From contig NZ_NIBG01000002.1 of the NCBI RefSeq assembly GCF_002270055.1, positions 62,001 to 126,000 of the forward strand: a stretch of 64,000 nucleotides of DNA, written 5' to 3'. The notes below the pieces were generated by a model. The model was given only the letters and a program-made list of their open reading frames with translations. It did not search any database and was not told the DNA's origin. The position numbers were made by a program, and so were the translations under genes. Shown piece by piece: positions 1 through 8,881 of this stretch (its first letter is position 1; each line of letters begins with the position of its first letter). The stretch comes from Anaeromicrobium sediminis (GTDB lineage Bacteria > Bacillota > Clostridia > Peptostreptococcales > Thermotaleaceae).

Positions 1-1068
1 GCAATTCCTATGCCTAATGCAATACCTGGAGTGGTGAGTCAATTGACTGAGAAGCTTCATGTGAGTTCATCAGAGTATATACTAATTTATTTGGCAGGTA
101 TCATTTTTGATGTATATCATCAAATAGGTGGAGAAGGGCCTAATCACTGTAAACGTTGTGGTTTAAATTTATCGAGAGAAACCCTTTATCATAATCCTTT
201 TTATTTGAAACCAAATGGTATCATCACGTGTCTAGGATATTGTGATGAAATTCACAAAGTTGGGGAGCTATTAGAAATTGAACATGGGATACCTCATTAT
301 AATCTTACTCAGATTCATGGTATAACCTATGAAAATCAAAAAGAGTATTTGAAGACCGCATTAACCGGTTTTTTAATGGAGATGACAGGGGCATCGGAAG
401 AAGGGGTAATAGAATCTTTAGAGAAAATGAATCAAGGCAATCTTGAAATTAATCTTTTATTAAATAAGATTCAGACACTGACGCTAAAGTCACCACATGT
501 ATATGTGACCTTTAATGAAATCTCGATCCTGAACATTTTAAATCTCATTTACTTAGAAGATCATCATAATAAAGCAAAAAATATATTGAAATTGTTCGTA
601 AGGGAGCTAAAGGAAAAGATGAAGGGGGATGCATATATTATGAAAAATCCGATTAGAATTGGATGTATGCATCTTCCATTTACTAATGCCCATATGGATC
701 GTATTTTTAGAGAACATAATGCAGCAGTTGTTGTATCGAGTATGTATGCGAGTGACCCTGAGCCTATACCTTCTGCGAGCATCTTTGATAGATGTCTTAG
801 TCCTTTTTTTAGATATAAAATGCTGACAGAATTAGAAGATAAACGTCGGTTTATAGATAAAATTATTGAAGATTATAGTTTAGATGTTTTTTTATTTGGA
901 CAGTTTGAGAATGACCGGGCTCTAGGTGGCAACCAAACTTTAATTATGGAGAACTTGGATCATAAGAATAAAGCCTATTATTTATCAATTCATAACTGGC
1001 AAAAGATGGGGCTCAATCATTCAATGAAGCTAGAGAGTTTGGTAGAGGTCATAAAAGAAAGGATGTAA
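1..1068 (+). CDS. 2-hydroxyacyl-CoA dehydratase-like (HgdB/BcrC-type) protein, 5' end outside window
   Basis: The reading frame is open to the left edge, so the start lies upstream; 355 residues are visible. The arrangement fits the 2-hydroxyacyl-CoA dehydratase superfamily. An early HCKRC pair is followed by NGIITCLGYCDEIHKVGELL, which matches the family's segment around the Fe-S ligand cysteine. Then come a long helical insert and a second Rossmann-like half beginning PIRIGCMHLPFTNAHMDRIF, and the protein ends in the usual helix (SLVEVIKERM). Known members use iron-sulfur clusters for low-potential one-electron chemistry on CoA thioesters (dehydration, aromatic reduction), or carry double-cubane clusters of unknown use. 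The stop lies 6 bp before the next start, so it is part of the radical SAM/CoA-ligase operon. No activator (archerase) gene is visible, though it could lie upstream. The family call is fairly safe; the substrate is unknown. Confidence 0.7.
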   Translation, partial: AIPMPNAIPGVVSQLTEKLHVSSSEYILIYLAGIIFDVYHQIGGEGPNHCKRCGLNLSRETLYHNPFYLKPNGIITCLGYCDEIHKVGELLEIEHGIPHYNLTQIHGITYENQKEYLKTALTGFLMEMTGASEEGVIESLEKMNQGNLEINLLLNKIQTLTLKSPHVYVTFNEISILNILNLIYLEDHHNKAKNILKLFVRELKEKMKGDAYIMKNPIRIGCMHLPFTNAHMDRIFREHNAAVVVSSMYASDPEPIPSASIFDRCLSPFFRYKMLTELEDKRRFIDKIIEDYSLDVFLFGQFENDRALGGNQTLIMENLDHKNKAYYLSIHNWQKMGLNHSMKLESLVEVIKERM

Positions 1069-1074
1069 AGACTA

Positions 1075-2439
1075 ATGAAAATATTGGATGTAACGAAGAG
1101 CTTATGCCCTTATTGTTTTAAACGTATCGATGCAGATATTGTTGAAGATAATGGAAAGATATATATGGATAAGACCTGTAGCGACCATGGTAAAGTAAGA
1201 GTACTTATCTGGTCAGATGCATCTACTTATCAAGAGTGGGGAAAGTATTCAGAACATGCACCTCGTAATGAGGGTGGTCATCCTACCGAAAAAGAATGCC
1301 CTTATGATTGTGGATATTGTAATGAACATAGAGGTTCTACTTGTACTTCAGTTATTGAAGTGACTAAACGTTGTAATATGAATTGTAGTGTCTGCTTTGC
1401 AAGTGCTAATGCTATAGGCGACAACCTTTCTTTATCTAAAATTCAAGAAATGATTGATTATGTTGCAGAGACACAAGGCTTTTGCTCTCTACAGATATCT
1501 GGAGGGGAGCCAACCTTGAGGGATGATCTACCTGAGATTGTTAGCTATGCTAAGAAAATTGGTTTCAAACATGTTCAAGTGAACAGTAATGGTATACGTC
1601 TTGCTTCTGATCTAGCCTATGTAAAGAGTTTAGCAGATGCGGGAACGGATTTGATTTATCTTGGGTTTGACGGCATTGATGATGGAATATATGAAAAAAT
1701 TAGAAATCGTAAAATGATAGATGTTAAGAAAGGCTGTATTGGGAATTGCGAAAAAGCAGGAATTGGTGTCATGCTTGTTCCGGTCATCATTAAAGAAGAG
1801 AACGACGATCAAATCGGAAAGATTGTTAAATTTGCAAAAGCACATATGCCTACGGTAAAAGGGATTCATTTTCAGCCAGCAAGTACATTTGGTCGTTATG
1901 AAATGACAGAAAATCACGAAAATCGCTATACAATTCCTGATTTGATTCATGACTTAGAAACTCAAACGGATAGGGAAATTATAGCTGATTATATTGTACC
2001 ACGTAAGAAAAAGAGTCCTTACTGTTCTTTCAGTTCGACTTACTATTTGAATTTTGATAACAATCTTGTGGCTTTGACAAGAAGAGACGGAAATATTAGT
2101 CTTAAGGTACCAGTCATGTCTAATTCTAAAATGGAAAAATTTGCACGTAATACTAATAATTTCACAGAGAAATATTGGAAGCAAAATAGTGTAGAGGCTA
2201 GTAATAAAGACAGTGAACTTGCCACATTTAGCAAGCGTTTAAGAACTTATAGTTTAAGTATTTCTGCTATGCCTTTTCAGGATGTATGGAATATCGATAT
2301 TAATCGTGTGAAAGGGTGCTGTGTAAGTGTGATTCATGAAAGCTTAACAACTATACCTCTTTGCCTAAATTACCTAACAGATACTAAGGGTAGAAGGCTG
2401 TATGAAGAGGGGGTTTGTTGTTATGAGTCTAATAAATAA
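1075..2439 (+). CDS. Radical SAM protein, TrsS/MJ0619/Tes-like (first of a tandem pair)
   Basis: A 454-residue radical SAM enzyme. The N-terminal zinc- or iron-binding module (SLCPYC at residues 9-14, then KTC-x-x-HG at 33-39) and a four-cysteine patch (C75, C79, C82, C90) precede the SAM cluster motif C100-x3-C104-x2-C107 (RCNMNCSVCFAS). The glycine-rich SAM contact is ISGGEPTLRDDLPE. The C-terminal third has further conserved cysteines (CSFSSTYYLN, VKGCC, PLCLNYLT) that could hold auxiliary clusters. This layout is typical of the MJ0619 (pterin methylation) and Tes (tetraether synthase) branch and of the uncharacterised TrsS group. The next gene is a clear paralogue. The start is set by an AAAGG-type site 9 bp upstream. 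The reaction is unknown; C-C bond formation or C-methylation is plausible from the branch. Confidence 0.8.
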   Translation: MKILDVTKSLCPYCFKRIDADIVEDNGKIYMDKTCSDHGKVRVLIWSDASTYQEWGKYSEHAPRNEGGHPTEKECPYDCGYCNEHRGSTCTSVIEVTKRCNMNCSVCFASANAIGDNLSLSKIQEMIDYVAETQGFCSLQISGGEPTLRDDLPEIVSYAKKIGFKHVQVNSNGIRLASDLAYVKSLADAGTDLIYLGFDGIDDGIYEKIRNRKMIDVKKGCIGNCEKAGIGVMLVPVIIKEENDDQIGKIVKFAKAHMPTVKGIHFQPASTFGRYEMTENHENRYTIPDLIHDLETQTDREIIADYIVPRKKKSPYCSFSSTYYLNFDNNLVALTRRDGNISLKVPVMSNSKMEKFARNTNNFTEKYWKQNSVEASNKDSELATFSKRLRTYSLSISAMPFQDVWNIDINRVKGCCVSVIHESLTTIPLCLNYLTDTKGRRLYEEGVCCYESNK

Positions 2440-3712
2440 TGTTGTTAGAGAAACTAAAAGTCTTTGTCCTGATTGTTTAAAGACAATAAAGGCTTCCATT
2501 TATGAGAAAAACGGTGCCATGTATATGTATAAAGTTTGTGAAGAACATGGTGAATTTCATACCCTTGTATGGGAGGACACTAAAGAAAATTATTTAGAAT
2601 GGATTGAGTATGGTGGAGAGGCAAGGGATCAAAATGTAAATAGTAACCCTAGACCTACCACTCACAATTGTCCTCATGACTGTGGAATTTGCAGTGATCA
2701 TGTTCAGAATATTTCTACTGCTGCGTTGATGACAACTAATGTTTGTGATGTGAATTGTCCAATCTGTTTTACAAAAGATGGCCAACAAGGTGTTTACAAG
2801 CCGTCTAATGAAGAATTGCTTAATATGGCTAGTCACTATCAAGACACTTTTTCATCAGAACATCCTATTGAGTTATGTGGTGGAGAACCTACCACTAGAG
2901 ATGATTTACCTGAATTGGCTAAAGGATTAAGAGAAATGGGATTTGACCATATTCAATTGAATACGAATGGGATTCGCATTTCAAAGGATTTAGATTTCTT
3001 AAAAGCACTTAAAGAAAGCGGTGTAACAGTCATTTACTTAGGGTTTGATGGATTTAGTGATAAAGTTTATGAAAAAAAATATGGACGAAAAATGTTGGAT
3101 GTAAAACTTAAAGCCATTGAGAATTGTAAGACTGCTGAGATTGGTGTTGTTTTAGTTCCTGTTGTCATGAAGGGGGTTAATGATAGTAGTCTTGGGGAAA
3201 TCATTGAGATTGCTAAGAAGAATATGCCAACGGTAAGAGGGGTTTATTTTCAGCCTGTGAGCTTTTTTGGCAATTATCCCACTGCACCTTCAAATGATGA
3301 GCGTATCACCATTCCTGGTGTGTTAAGTTGCTTGGAAGAACAGACCTGTGGCGAAGTTAAGAAGGTACATTTTATGCCGGCAGGAAGTGAACATGCCCTA
3401 TGTTCTTTTAATGCACTTTATGCGCTTAATAAGGACAATACATTAAAAGCTGTGACTAAGTATGGGCCAAGAGGTATAAACGAAGATAGTGCGAAAAAAG
3501 TAAGTGAATTTAATAAGAGATCCTGGAGATATTCTAAGATGAAAACCCTAACCATTGGTGGTATGCATTTTCAGGATGTTTGGAATATAGATGTTGAAAG
3601 ACTTAGACAATGTCGTCTTTGTATTATAAGTGAAGATGAACGAATTATTCCTCTTTGTACTAAATATGTGACAAGTACAAAGGGAGAAAAACTATATAGT
3701 GGAATTTCATAA
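2423..3712 (+). CDS. Radical SAM protein, TrsS/MJ0619/Tes-like (second of a tandem pair)
   Basis: A 429-residue paralogue of the preceding gene with the same plan: SLCPDC at residues 13-18, a KVC-x-x-HG unit, a CPHDCGIC patch, the SAM motif C108-x3-C112-x2-C115, LCGGEPTTRDDLPE for SAM binding, and the C-terminal FQDVWNID...PLC...TKGEKLY block shared with its partner. The chosen ATG at 2423 has AGAGGGGG 9 bp upstream and overlaps the previous stop by 17 bp, implying translational coupling. The region between the N-terminal patch and the SAM motif differs from copy one (ISTAALMTTNVC against TSVIEVTKRC). The two may act on successive positions of one substrate or form a heterodimer; both ideas are inference. 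Confidence 0.8.
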   Translation: MSLINNVVRETKSLCPDCLKTIKASIYEKNGAMYMYKVCEEHGEFHTLVWEDTKENYLEWIEYGGEARDQNVNSNPRPTTHNCPHDCGICSDHVQNISTAALMTTNVCDVNCPICFTKDGQQGVYKPSNEELLNMASHYQDTFSSEHPIELCGGEPTTRDDLPELAKGLREMGFDHIQLNTNGIRISKDLDFLKALKESGVTVIYLGFDGFSDKVYEKKYGRKMLDVKLKAIENCKTAEIGVVLVPVVMKGVNDSSLGEIIEIAKKNMPTVRGVYFQPVSFFGNYPTAPSNDERITIPGVLSCLEEQTCGEVKKVHFMPAGSEHALCSFNALYALNKDNTLKAVTKYGPRGINEDSAKKVSEFNKRSWRYSKMKTLTIGGMHFQDVWNIDVERLRQCRLCIISEDERIIPLCTKYVTSTKGEKLYSGIS

Positions 3713-3748
3713 ATTTAATGTTGATTATAGATTTGTCAAAGGAGATAG

Positions 3749-5128
3749 ATGATGAGTGTACATTTACAAGAAGGATTATTTGAACTGTGTGCAAATAGAA
3801 TAAAAAAAGATGATGAGTTTCAGGCCATTGTATCAAATAAAAATTTTGATGAAATAACTTACGATTTGTTTCAAGAATATAAGTTGTTTCAATTACAACG
3901 AACAGTGAAACATGTTTATGAGAACAGCAAGTTTTACCGTAATAAATTAAATGAACTTAGTATTAAACCAGAAGATATTAAGAGTTTAGAAGATATTTCT
4001 AAATTACAGTTTACCTTTCCGAATGATTTAAGAAGTGAAGGACAGAACTTTCAATTTTTATGTACATCCCAAAGAGATGTGGAAAAACCTGTTACATTCC
4101 ATAGTTCAGGGACAACAGGAATCAAAAAGAGGATTTATTTTTCTAAAAAAGATGTACAAAAAATCTTAGACTTCTTGCCACGAGGGATGGAAACTGTGGA
4201 AGATCGAGATAAATGTTGTGCCCAAATATTTTTACCTAATGGAGAAGGTAGAGGGATTGCAGCCATGTTGGCGTCAGGTCTTATGAGCTTTGGCATGAGA
4301 GCTTGCATATCTGACATGTCAACATCAGCAGAAGATGCAATAAAGGTTTGTAAGGAAAACAAATCTAATGTGTGGTTTGGCGATGCATTTACAATTTATC
4401 GCGTGACAAAACAAATGGCAAAGAAAATAGATTTATCAAGTTTAGGCGTTAAAGTTCTATTTTTGACAATGGGTAACATCTCTAGTCCTATGAAGGAGTA
4501 TCTAGAAAAAACATGGAATTGCCGTGTATCAACACATTATGGTTTGACTGAAATGGGATGGGGACTGGCCGTTGATTGTGATATTTGTGATGGATATCAT
4601 TACAATGAGTTAGATGTTATTGCAGAAGTAGTCGATCCCGAAACAGGAGAATTGCTACCTGAAGGCGAAATAGGTGAACTAGTCTTAACATCTATTGCAA
4701 GAGATGCTATGCCCCTTATTCGTTTTAGAACAGGTGATATATCTGCTTTAGAAAAACCAGAGTGTGGTTATGACTTAGAAGTTATGAAGCATATAGTGTC
4801 TCGTCTTGAAGGTAGTTATCAACTTCCTGGGGGAACGAAAATTAATCCACCTATATTAGAGGAAGCCATTTTCAATGTAGAAGAAATTGTTGATTATCAA
4901 GCTTTTATGAAAGAAGATCGACTTTACCTGAAAGTTGAAACAGTGGATTTAGACGAATGGGGTGTTGATGAAGTAAAAGTTAAGGAGCAACTTATAGAAG
5001 AAATTTTACAGCTGGAAGCTTTTAAAAATAGCCATGAACCTAGTATAGAATTATTAGAACCAAACAGTTTGAAACCATTTGTGTATGAAAAAAAACGTAT
5101 TTTACATTTTGAAAAAATCGAAAGATAA
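3749..5128 (+). CDS. Phenylacetate-CoA-ligase-like AMP-forming enzyme (DVU_1553-like)
   Basis: A 459-residue member of the ANL adenylating superfamily. The phosphate-binding loop SSGTTGIKK is at residues 119-127, the adenine-site motif THYGLTEMG at 262-270 and PLIRFRTGD at 322-330, followed by a short C-terminal cap. Size and motifs are closest to PaaK-type ligases and to the uncharacterised DVU_1553-like AMP-dependent ligases that occur beside TrsS-type radical SAM genes. It would activate a carboxylate as acyl-AMP and then probably the CoA thioester, which suits a dehydratase/reductase partner acting on CoA esters. AAAGGAG precedes the tandem ATG at 3749/3752. A CDICDGYH cysteine pair after the adenine motif is present. 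The substrate cannot be read from the sequence. Confidence 0.8.
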   Translation: MMSVHLQEGLFELCANRIKKDDEFQAIVSNKNFDEITYDLFQEYKLFQLQRTVKHVYENSKFYRNKLNELSIKPEDIKSLEDISKLQFTFPNDLRSEGQNFQFLCTSQRDVEKPVTFHSSGTTGIKKRIYFSKKDVQKILDFLPRGMETVEDRDKCCAQIFLPNGEGRGIAAMLASGLMSFGMRACISDMSTSAEDAIKVCKENKSNVWFGDAFTIYRVTKQMAKKIDLSSLGVKVLFLTMGNISSPMKEYLEKTWNCRVSTHYGLTEMGWGLAVDCDICDGYHYNELDVIAEVVDPETGELLPEGEIGELVLTSIARDAMPLIRFRTGDISALEKPECGYDLEVMKHIVSRLEGSYQLPGGTKINPPILEEAIFNVEEIVDYQAFMKEDRLYLKVETVDLDEWGVDEVKVKEQLIEEILQLEAFKNSHEPSIELLEPNSLKPFVYEKKRILHFEKIER

Positions 5129-5138
5129 GGTGAGTATG

Positions 5139-5720
5139 ATGGGTGATTTTACGCCAATGGAATGTGTAGAGAAAATAAATGAGATATGTCTAACGAGCAA
5201 TTCATTGAGTATTTTTGAACTAGGGAATAAATTGTTAACCTTAGATTGTGTAAGGATGCATGGTCCAGAGCATCATTATTTGATATCAGCAGCTGTTATA
5301 ACAGTTTACTGCAACGGTACAAAGAAAGAAGCATTAAAACAGAAGATGTTAGATAAGGCGTTGCACCGAGCAAATCTTATTCAACCTGGATCTTGTGGTT
5401 ATTTTGGTGTTTGTGGCGCTTCAATGGCTGTAGGTAGTGCTATTAGTCTGATTGAAAATGTGACTCCATATAAGAAAAAAGAGTTAATGGCACTAGGTAA
5501 AATTACATTGAGGAGTCAATCAAAAATAGCAAACTATATGGGACCTCGTTGTTGTAAGCGAGCTACATATGTTGCTTTAGAGGATACTCACAACTGGCTT
5601 GAAGAACAGTTCCAATTAGCGGGTAATAGGATAAATAATTATGGGTCAAAGTTTGTATGTGGGTTTTCAAACAGTAATGATACATGTCTGAAAGGTGCTT
5701 GTAAATATTATAACCTTTAA
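5139..5720 (+). CDS. DUF5714 domain protein
   Basis: About 193 residues, rich in cysteines and conserved glycines: a GSCGYFGVCGASMAVGSAIS block, a GPRCCKRATYVAL motif, and a C-terminal CGFSNSNDTCLKGACKYY patch. This matches the DUF5714 domain, elsewhere found free or fused to methyltransferases in TrsS-associated clusters; its role is unknown, and bound metal or an Fe-S cluster is plausible. The frame is open further upstream, inside the previous gene, but the only ribosome site (AAGGTGAG, 5127-5134) points to ATG 5139 or the adjacent in-frame ATG 5136, just after the stop of the ligase gene. It closes the operon; no clear terminator follows until 6143. Confidence 0.7.
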   Translation: MGDFTPMECVEKINEICLTSNSLSIFELGNKLLTLDCVRMHGPEHHYLISAAVITVYCNGTKKEALKQKMLDKALHRANLIQPGSCGYFGVCGASMAVGSAISLIENVTPYKKKELMALGKITLRSQSKIANYMGPRCCKRATYVALEDTHNWLEEQFQLAGNRINNYGSKFVCGFSNSNDTCLKGACKYYNL

Positions 5721-5907
5721 GAAATAGTTACTGCCCGATACTGTAACAGAACATTGAATGATTTACATTAGATGGAGAATAGAATTTTAGTTAACTCAGT
5801 TTGTAATATATTGGCTATTGTATTTATCAAGTTCAAAATTGAGCCACTTTGCATAAAAAAATTAAGTGTTACTTTCAATCCAATCTTTAGTTTCTTTAAT
5901 TCTACTT

Positions 5908-6088
5908 ATTAAAGGATAAATTTCATGTTACTATAGTGGGCTTTTTCTCTAAGCGTAGAGAGAAATATGTGAATAAAAGCTCACTACCTTCCTTATGGAA
6001 CCATATATAACCTAGCTCATCTGCTATACTAAATCATATTGTCTCTGTTGAATTAAATATATACGAAATACTTTCATCTGACAACTAT
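5908..6088 (-). pseudogene. Remnant of an IS21-family IstB-type ATPase
   Basis: Reading the reverse strand gives RIYLIQQRQYDLV, a one-base shift, then IADELGYIWFHKEGSELLF and LRLEKKPTIVT, another shift, then NLSF. This follows the order of IstB (the YDLLIIDELGY Walker B region, the KEG-x-ELLF helix, the ITTNL-x-F strand). At least two frameshifts and stops break it, and neither the Walker A region nor istA is visible, so it is dead DNA from an old IS21-type insertion. The flanking bases 5721-5907 and 6089-6142 hold nothing else I can support. Confidence 0.65.
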
Positions 6089-6142
6089 CCTAACACAGGA
6101 ATATATTTTAGACAAAGTTTATTGTAATCTACATATGAAAAT

Positions 6143-6183
6143 AAAGAGGGGTTTTATGGAATTTTCCATAGAACCTCTTTTTA
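6143..6183 (+). terminator. Rho-independent terminator-like hairpin
   Basis: AAAGAGG, a long near-perfect stem (TTTTATGGAA / TTTTCCATAGAA) and CCTCTTTTT. The strong stem with a U tail lies between the IstB remnant and the first dispersed repeat. It may end transcripts of the radical SAM operon 420 bp upstream. Confidence 0.6.
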
Positions 6184-6220
6184 AAAAGAAAAAATATATA
6201 GAGAAACTATATCTAAGCCG

Positions 6221-6420
6221 AATGTATAGGCACCTACTTCAGTTCAATAAATCAGAAATATTTTCAAAGGTAAGTCACTATCAGATAATAGAGTGTAAAT
6301 CTTATAGTTAGGATAGAAGGTTCATAATTGTTTACAGCATAGGATGTTCTGATGTTCCACCTTGTGAAAAATTTATGATTTATTTCACCTTGTAGGTGAG
6401 CAGAGTTTATTGAGTTTGAA
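6221..6420 (+). repeat. Dispersed structured intergenic element, copy 1
   Basis: One of eight related elements of about 200 bp in the window. The ends pair: CACCTAC with GTAGGTG, AATAAATC with GATTTATTT, and TTTTCAAAGGT with ACCTTGTGAAAA. The interior carries the family cores GTAAGTCACTATCAG, an AATTGTTTACAGCA box and GATGTTCTGATGTTCCACC. The element ends in GTTTATTGAGTTTGAA, about 85 bp before the helicase gene. A possible promoter overlaps its end (TTGAAA, 18 bp, TATGAT). Confidence 0.85.
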
Positions 6421-6506
6421 AGTCGTTTATCCATATATGTATGATATAATTTCATGGAGGCATAAGTATTAAAAAATATGAATTGTGCCAGTGAAAAGGT
6501 GATAAA

Positions 6507-8783
6507 ATGGGTAATTTTGTGAAGATATCTGTAAGAGGGTTAGTTGAATATGTATTAAGACGAGGGAGTATAGATTCTACCTTTGTGGGAACTAGTGTGT
6601 TAGTAGAGGGAGTTCGTGCCCATCAGAAGATACAGGGTAAGCAAGGGGATAATTATGAAAGTGAAGTATCTTTAAAGATGGACATATCCTATAAGGATTC
6701 TTTTTTTAAGATAGAAGGACGTTGTGATGGAATAATTAAGGAAGATGTAATTATTATAGATGAAATAAAGTCCACAAGGAGAGAACTTGAGTATATAGAG
6801 GAAGACCACAATGAAGTATATTGGGGACAGGGAAAAGTTTATGCTTATATGTATGCTAAGGAAAATAATATTGAAAATATAAAAGTTCAATTAACTTATA
6901 TGAATATAAATACGGAAGAGGAAAAGAGGTTCATAAAGGAATTTACTATAGATGAATTAGAAGAGTTTATTTATTATCTATTGGAAGAATATAAGATATA
7001 TGCAGATCTTAGAATGGACATGGAAGAAAAAAGGCAAAATACCATTAAGGATTTAGACTTTCCATTTCCCTCATATAGGAAAGGTCAAAGGGAATTGGCC
7101 GTGAGCATTTATAAGACCATAAGAAATGAAAAGAGAATATTTGCAAAGGCCCCTACAGGAACAGGTAAAACCATATCTACCCTGTTTCCAGCCATAAAGG
7201 CATTAGGGGAGAATAAGATAGAAAAGATCATATATTTAACTGCTAAGACCATAACTAAAAAGGTGGCAGAGGAAACTTTAAATATATTATTGAGTAAGGG
7301 GCTAAGTTGTAAAAGTACAACTATTACGGCTAAAGAGAAAATCTGTTTTATGGATGAAGTTAATTGTAATAAGGAACACTGTCACTATGCAGATGGATAT
7401 TATAATAAGTTAAATAAGGCAATTATAGATATATTTGAAAATGAAAATATGATGGATAGGGAAACTATAGAAAAATATAGTGAGAAGCACGGAGTGTGCC
7501 CCTTTGAATTTTCCCTGGATTTATCTCTATTATCTCCCATAGTGGTCTGTGATTATAATTATTTTTTTGACCCTAGAGCATCTTTGAAGAGATTAAATGA
7601 AGAAAATAAAAACTCCTATGGAGTATTAATAGATGAGGCTCATAATCTGGTGGATAGGTCAAGGGAAATGTTTTCTGCATCTTTAAATAAATCGGATTTC
7701 TTAGATTTAAAGAGAAAGTTTAAAAATAAGGATAAGGATATGCACAGACATTTGAATAAAATAAATTCTTACATGATAGATTTGAGAAAGGAAAGGGAAG
7801 AGAAATCCTTTACTAAGAAGGACAAGCCAAAGGATATTAATAGATTTCTAAATGGGTTTGTAAGTAAAGCTGAAAAGTGGCTTATGGATAATAAGGGAGA
7901 TGAAGATTATAAGGAAGTATTAGACTTGTATTTTAATTGTAACTCCTTTGTAAGAATACTAAAGTTGTATGATGAAAGATATATAACCTATGTGGAGAAA
8001 AGTAAAAGTGAAGTTACTTTAAAGTTATTTTGCTTAGATCCATCCCATTTATTAAGGGAGATTACTAAAAATAATAGAGCAACCATATTTTTTTCAGCCA
8101 CCCTGTCTCCCATGAAATATTATAAGGAAGTATTAGGCTCAGATGAGGATGATTATAATGTGATGCTACCATTTCCCTTTGATAGGGACAATATAAAGGT
8201 ATATATAAATAAAGTTTCTACAAGATATAAGGATAGGGAAAATACTTATGAAAAAATAGTAAATACTATAAGTGATACTCTAAATAAGGAACCTGGAAAT
8301 ACTCTAATATTTTTTCCTTCTTATAGTTATATGTATAGGATATATGAGATTTTCATAGAAAAGCATGGTCATATGAATATTATAGTTCAGGACAATCACA
8401 TGAGTGAAGAAGAGCGGGAAGAGTTTTTAGAGGAATTTAGTAAGGATGAAAGGGTAATAGGTTTTGCCGTACTAGGAGGAATCTTTTCTGAAGGAATAGA
8501 TTTAAGGGAAGAAAAGTTAGAAGGGGTAATAATTGTAGGAGTGGGACTTCCGCAATTATGTTTTGAAAGAAATATTATTAAGGAGTATTATGACTCTAAT
8601 GAACAATGGGGATATGATTATTCTTATGTATATCCAGGAATGAATAAGGTTTTACAGGCTGGAGGAAGGCTAATTCGTACTGAAAGGGATAAGGGATTTT
8701 TACTTTTAATGGACGATAGATTTTTAACTGGTAAGTATCAGAATATGATTCCTTATGAATGGAAAAACTTTAAATTAATATAG
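6507..8783 (+). CDS. RecB-type nuclease / DinG-XPD-type DNA helicase fusion
   Basis: A 758-residue two-part enzyme. Residues 1-130 look like a PD-(D/E)XK nuclease of the RecB/Cas4 kind: a GVRAH helix, GRCDGII with D74, IIDEIKST with E86 and K88, then GQGKVYAYMY. Residues 190-758 form a superfamily-2 helicase: Walker A APTGTGKT near 214-221, cysteines near 279, 286, 291 and 330 placed as in the Fe-S domain of XPD/DinG, DEAHN near 375-379, a SATL motif and a C-terminal AGGRLIRTERD. It would unwind and possibly cleave branched or 5'-tailed DNA in repair. AAGGTGATAAA precedes the ATG. It is a single-gene unit behind a dispersed repeat. Confidence 0.85.
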   Translation: MGNFVKISVRGLVEYVLRRGSIDSTFVGTSVLVEGVRAHQKIQGKQGDNYESEVSLKMDISYKDSFFKIEGRCDGIIKEDVIIIDEIKSTRRELEYIEEDHNEVYWGQGKVYAYMYAKENNIENIKVQLTYMNINTEEEKRFIKEFTIDELEEFIYYLLEEYKIYADLRMDMEEKRQNTIKDLDFPFPSYRKGQRELAVSIYKTIRNEKRIFAKAPTGTGKTISTLFPAIKALGENKIEKIIYLTAKTITKKVAEETLNILLSKGLSCKSTTITAKEKICFMDEVNCNKEHCHYADGYYNKLNKAIIDIFENENMMDRETIEKYSEKHGVCPFEFSLDLSLLSPIVVCDYNYFFDPRASLKRLNEENKNSYGVLIDEAHNLVDRSREMFSASLNKSDFLDLKRKFKNKDKDMHRHLNKINSYMIDLRKEREEKSFTKKDKPKDINRFLNGFVSKAEKWLMDNKGDEDYKEVLDLYFNCNSFVRILKLYDERYITYVEKSKSEVTLKLFCLDPSHLLREITKNNRATIFFSATLSPMKYYKEVLGSDEDDYNVMLPFPFDRDNIKVYINKVSTRYKDRENTYEKIVNTISDTLNKEPGNTLIFFPSYSYMYRIYEIFIEKHGHMNIIVQDNHMSEEEREEFLEEFSKDERVIGFAVLGGIFSEGIDLREEKLEGVIIVGVGLPQLCFERNIIKEYYDSNEQWGYDYSYVYPGMNKVLQAGGRLIRTERDKGFLLLMDDRFLTGKYQNMIPYEWKNFKLI

Positions 8784-8881
8784 ATATTAAGGTTTTCATG
8801 CAGTTTACTATATAAACCCTTTATTAAAAAAATTTTCCATGTTATAATGAGTAGAAATTTAAGAATAAAAAGGAGTAATTT

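Noticed and set aside
1075-3712. Selenocysteine in the radical SAM genes, as in some TrsS proteins
   Set aside because: Both frames run uninterrupted with cysteine codons at the motif positions; no in-frame TGA was seen.
5721-5907. Possible gene or element copy between DUF5714 and the istB remnant
   Set aside because: Short frames only, no ribosome site, and none of the dispersed-element boxes are present.
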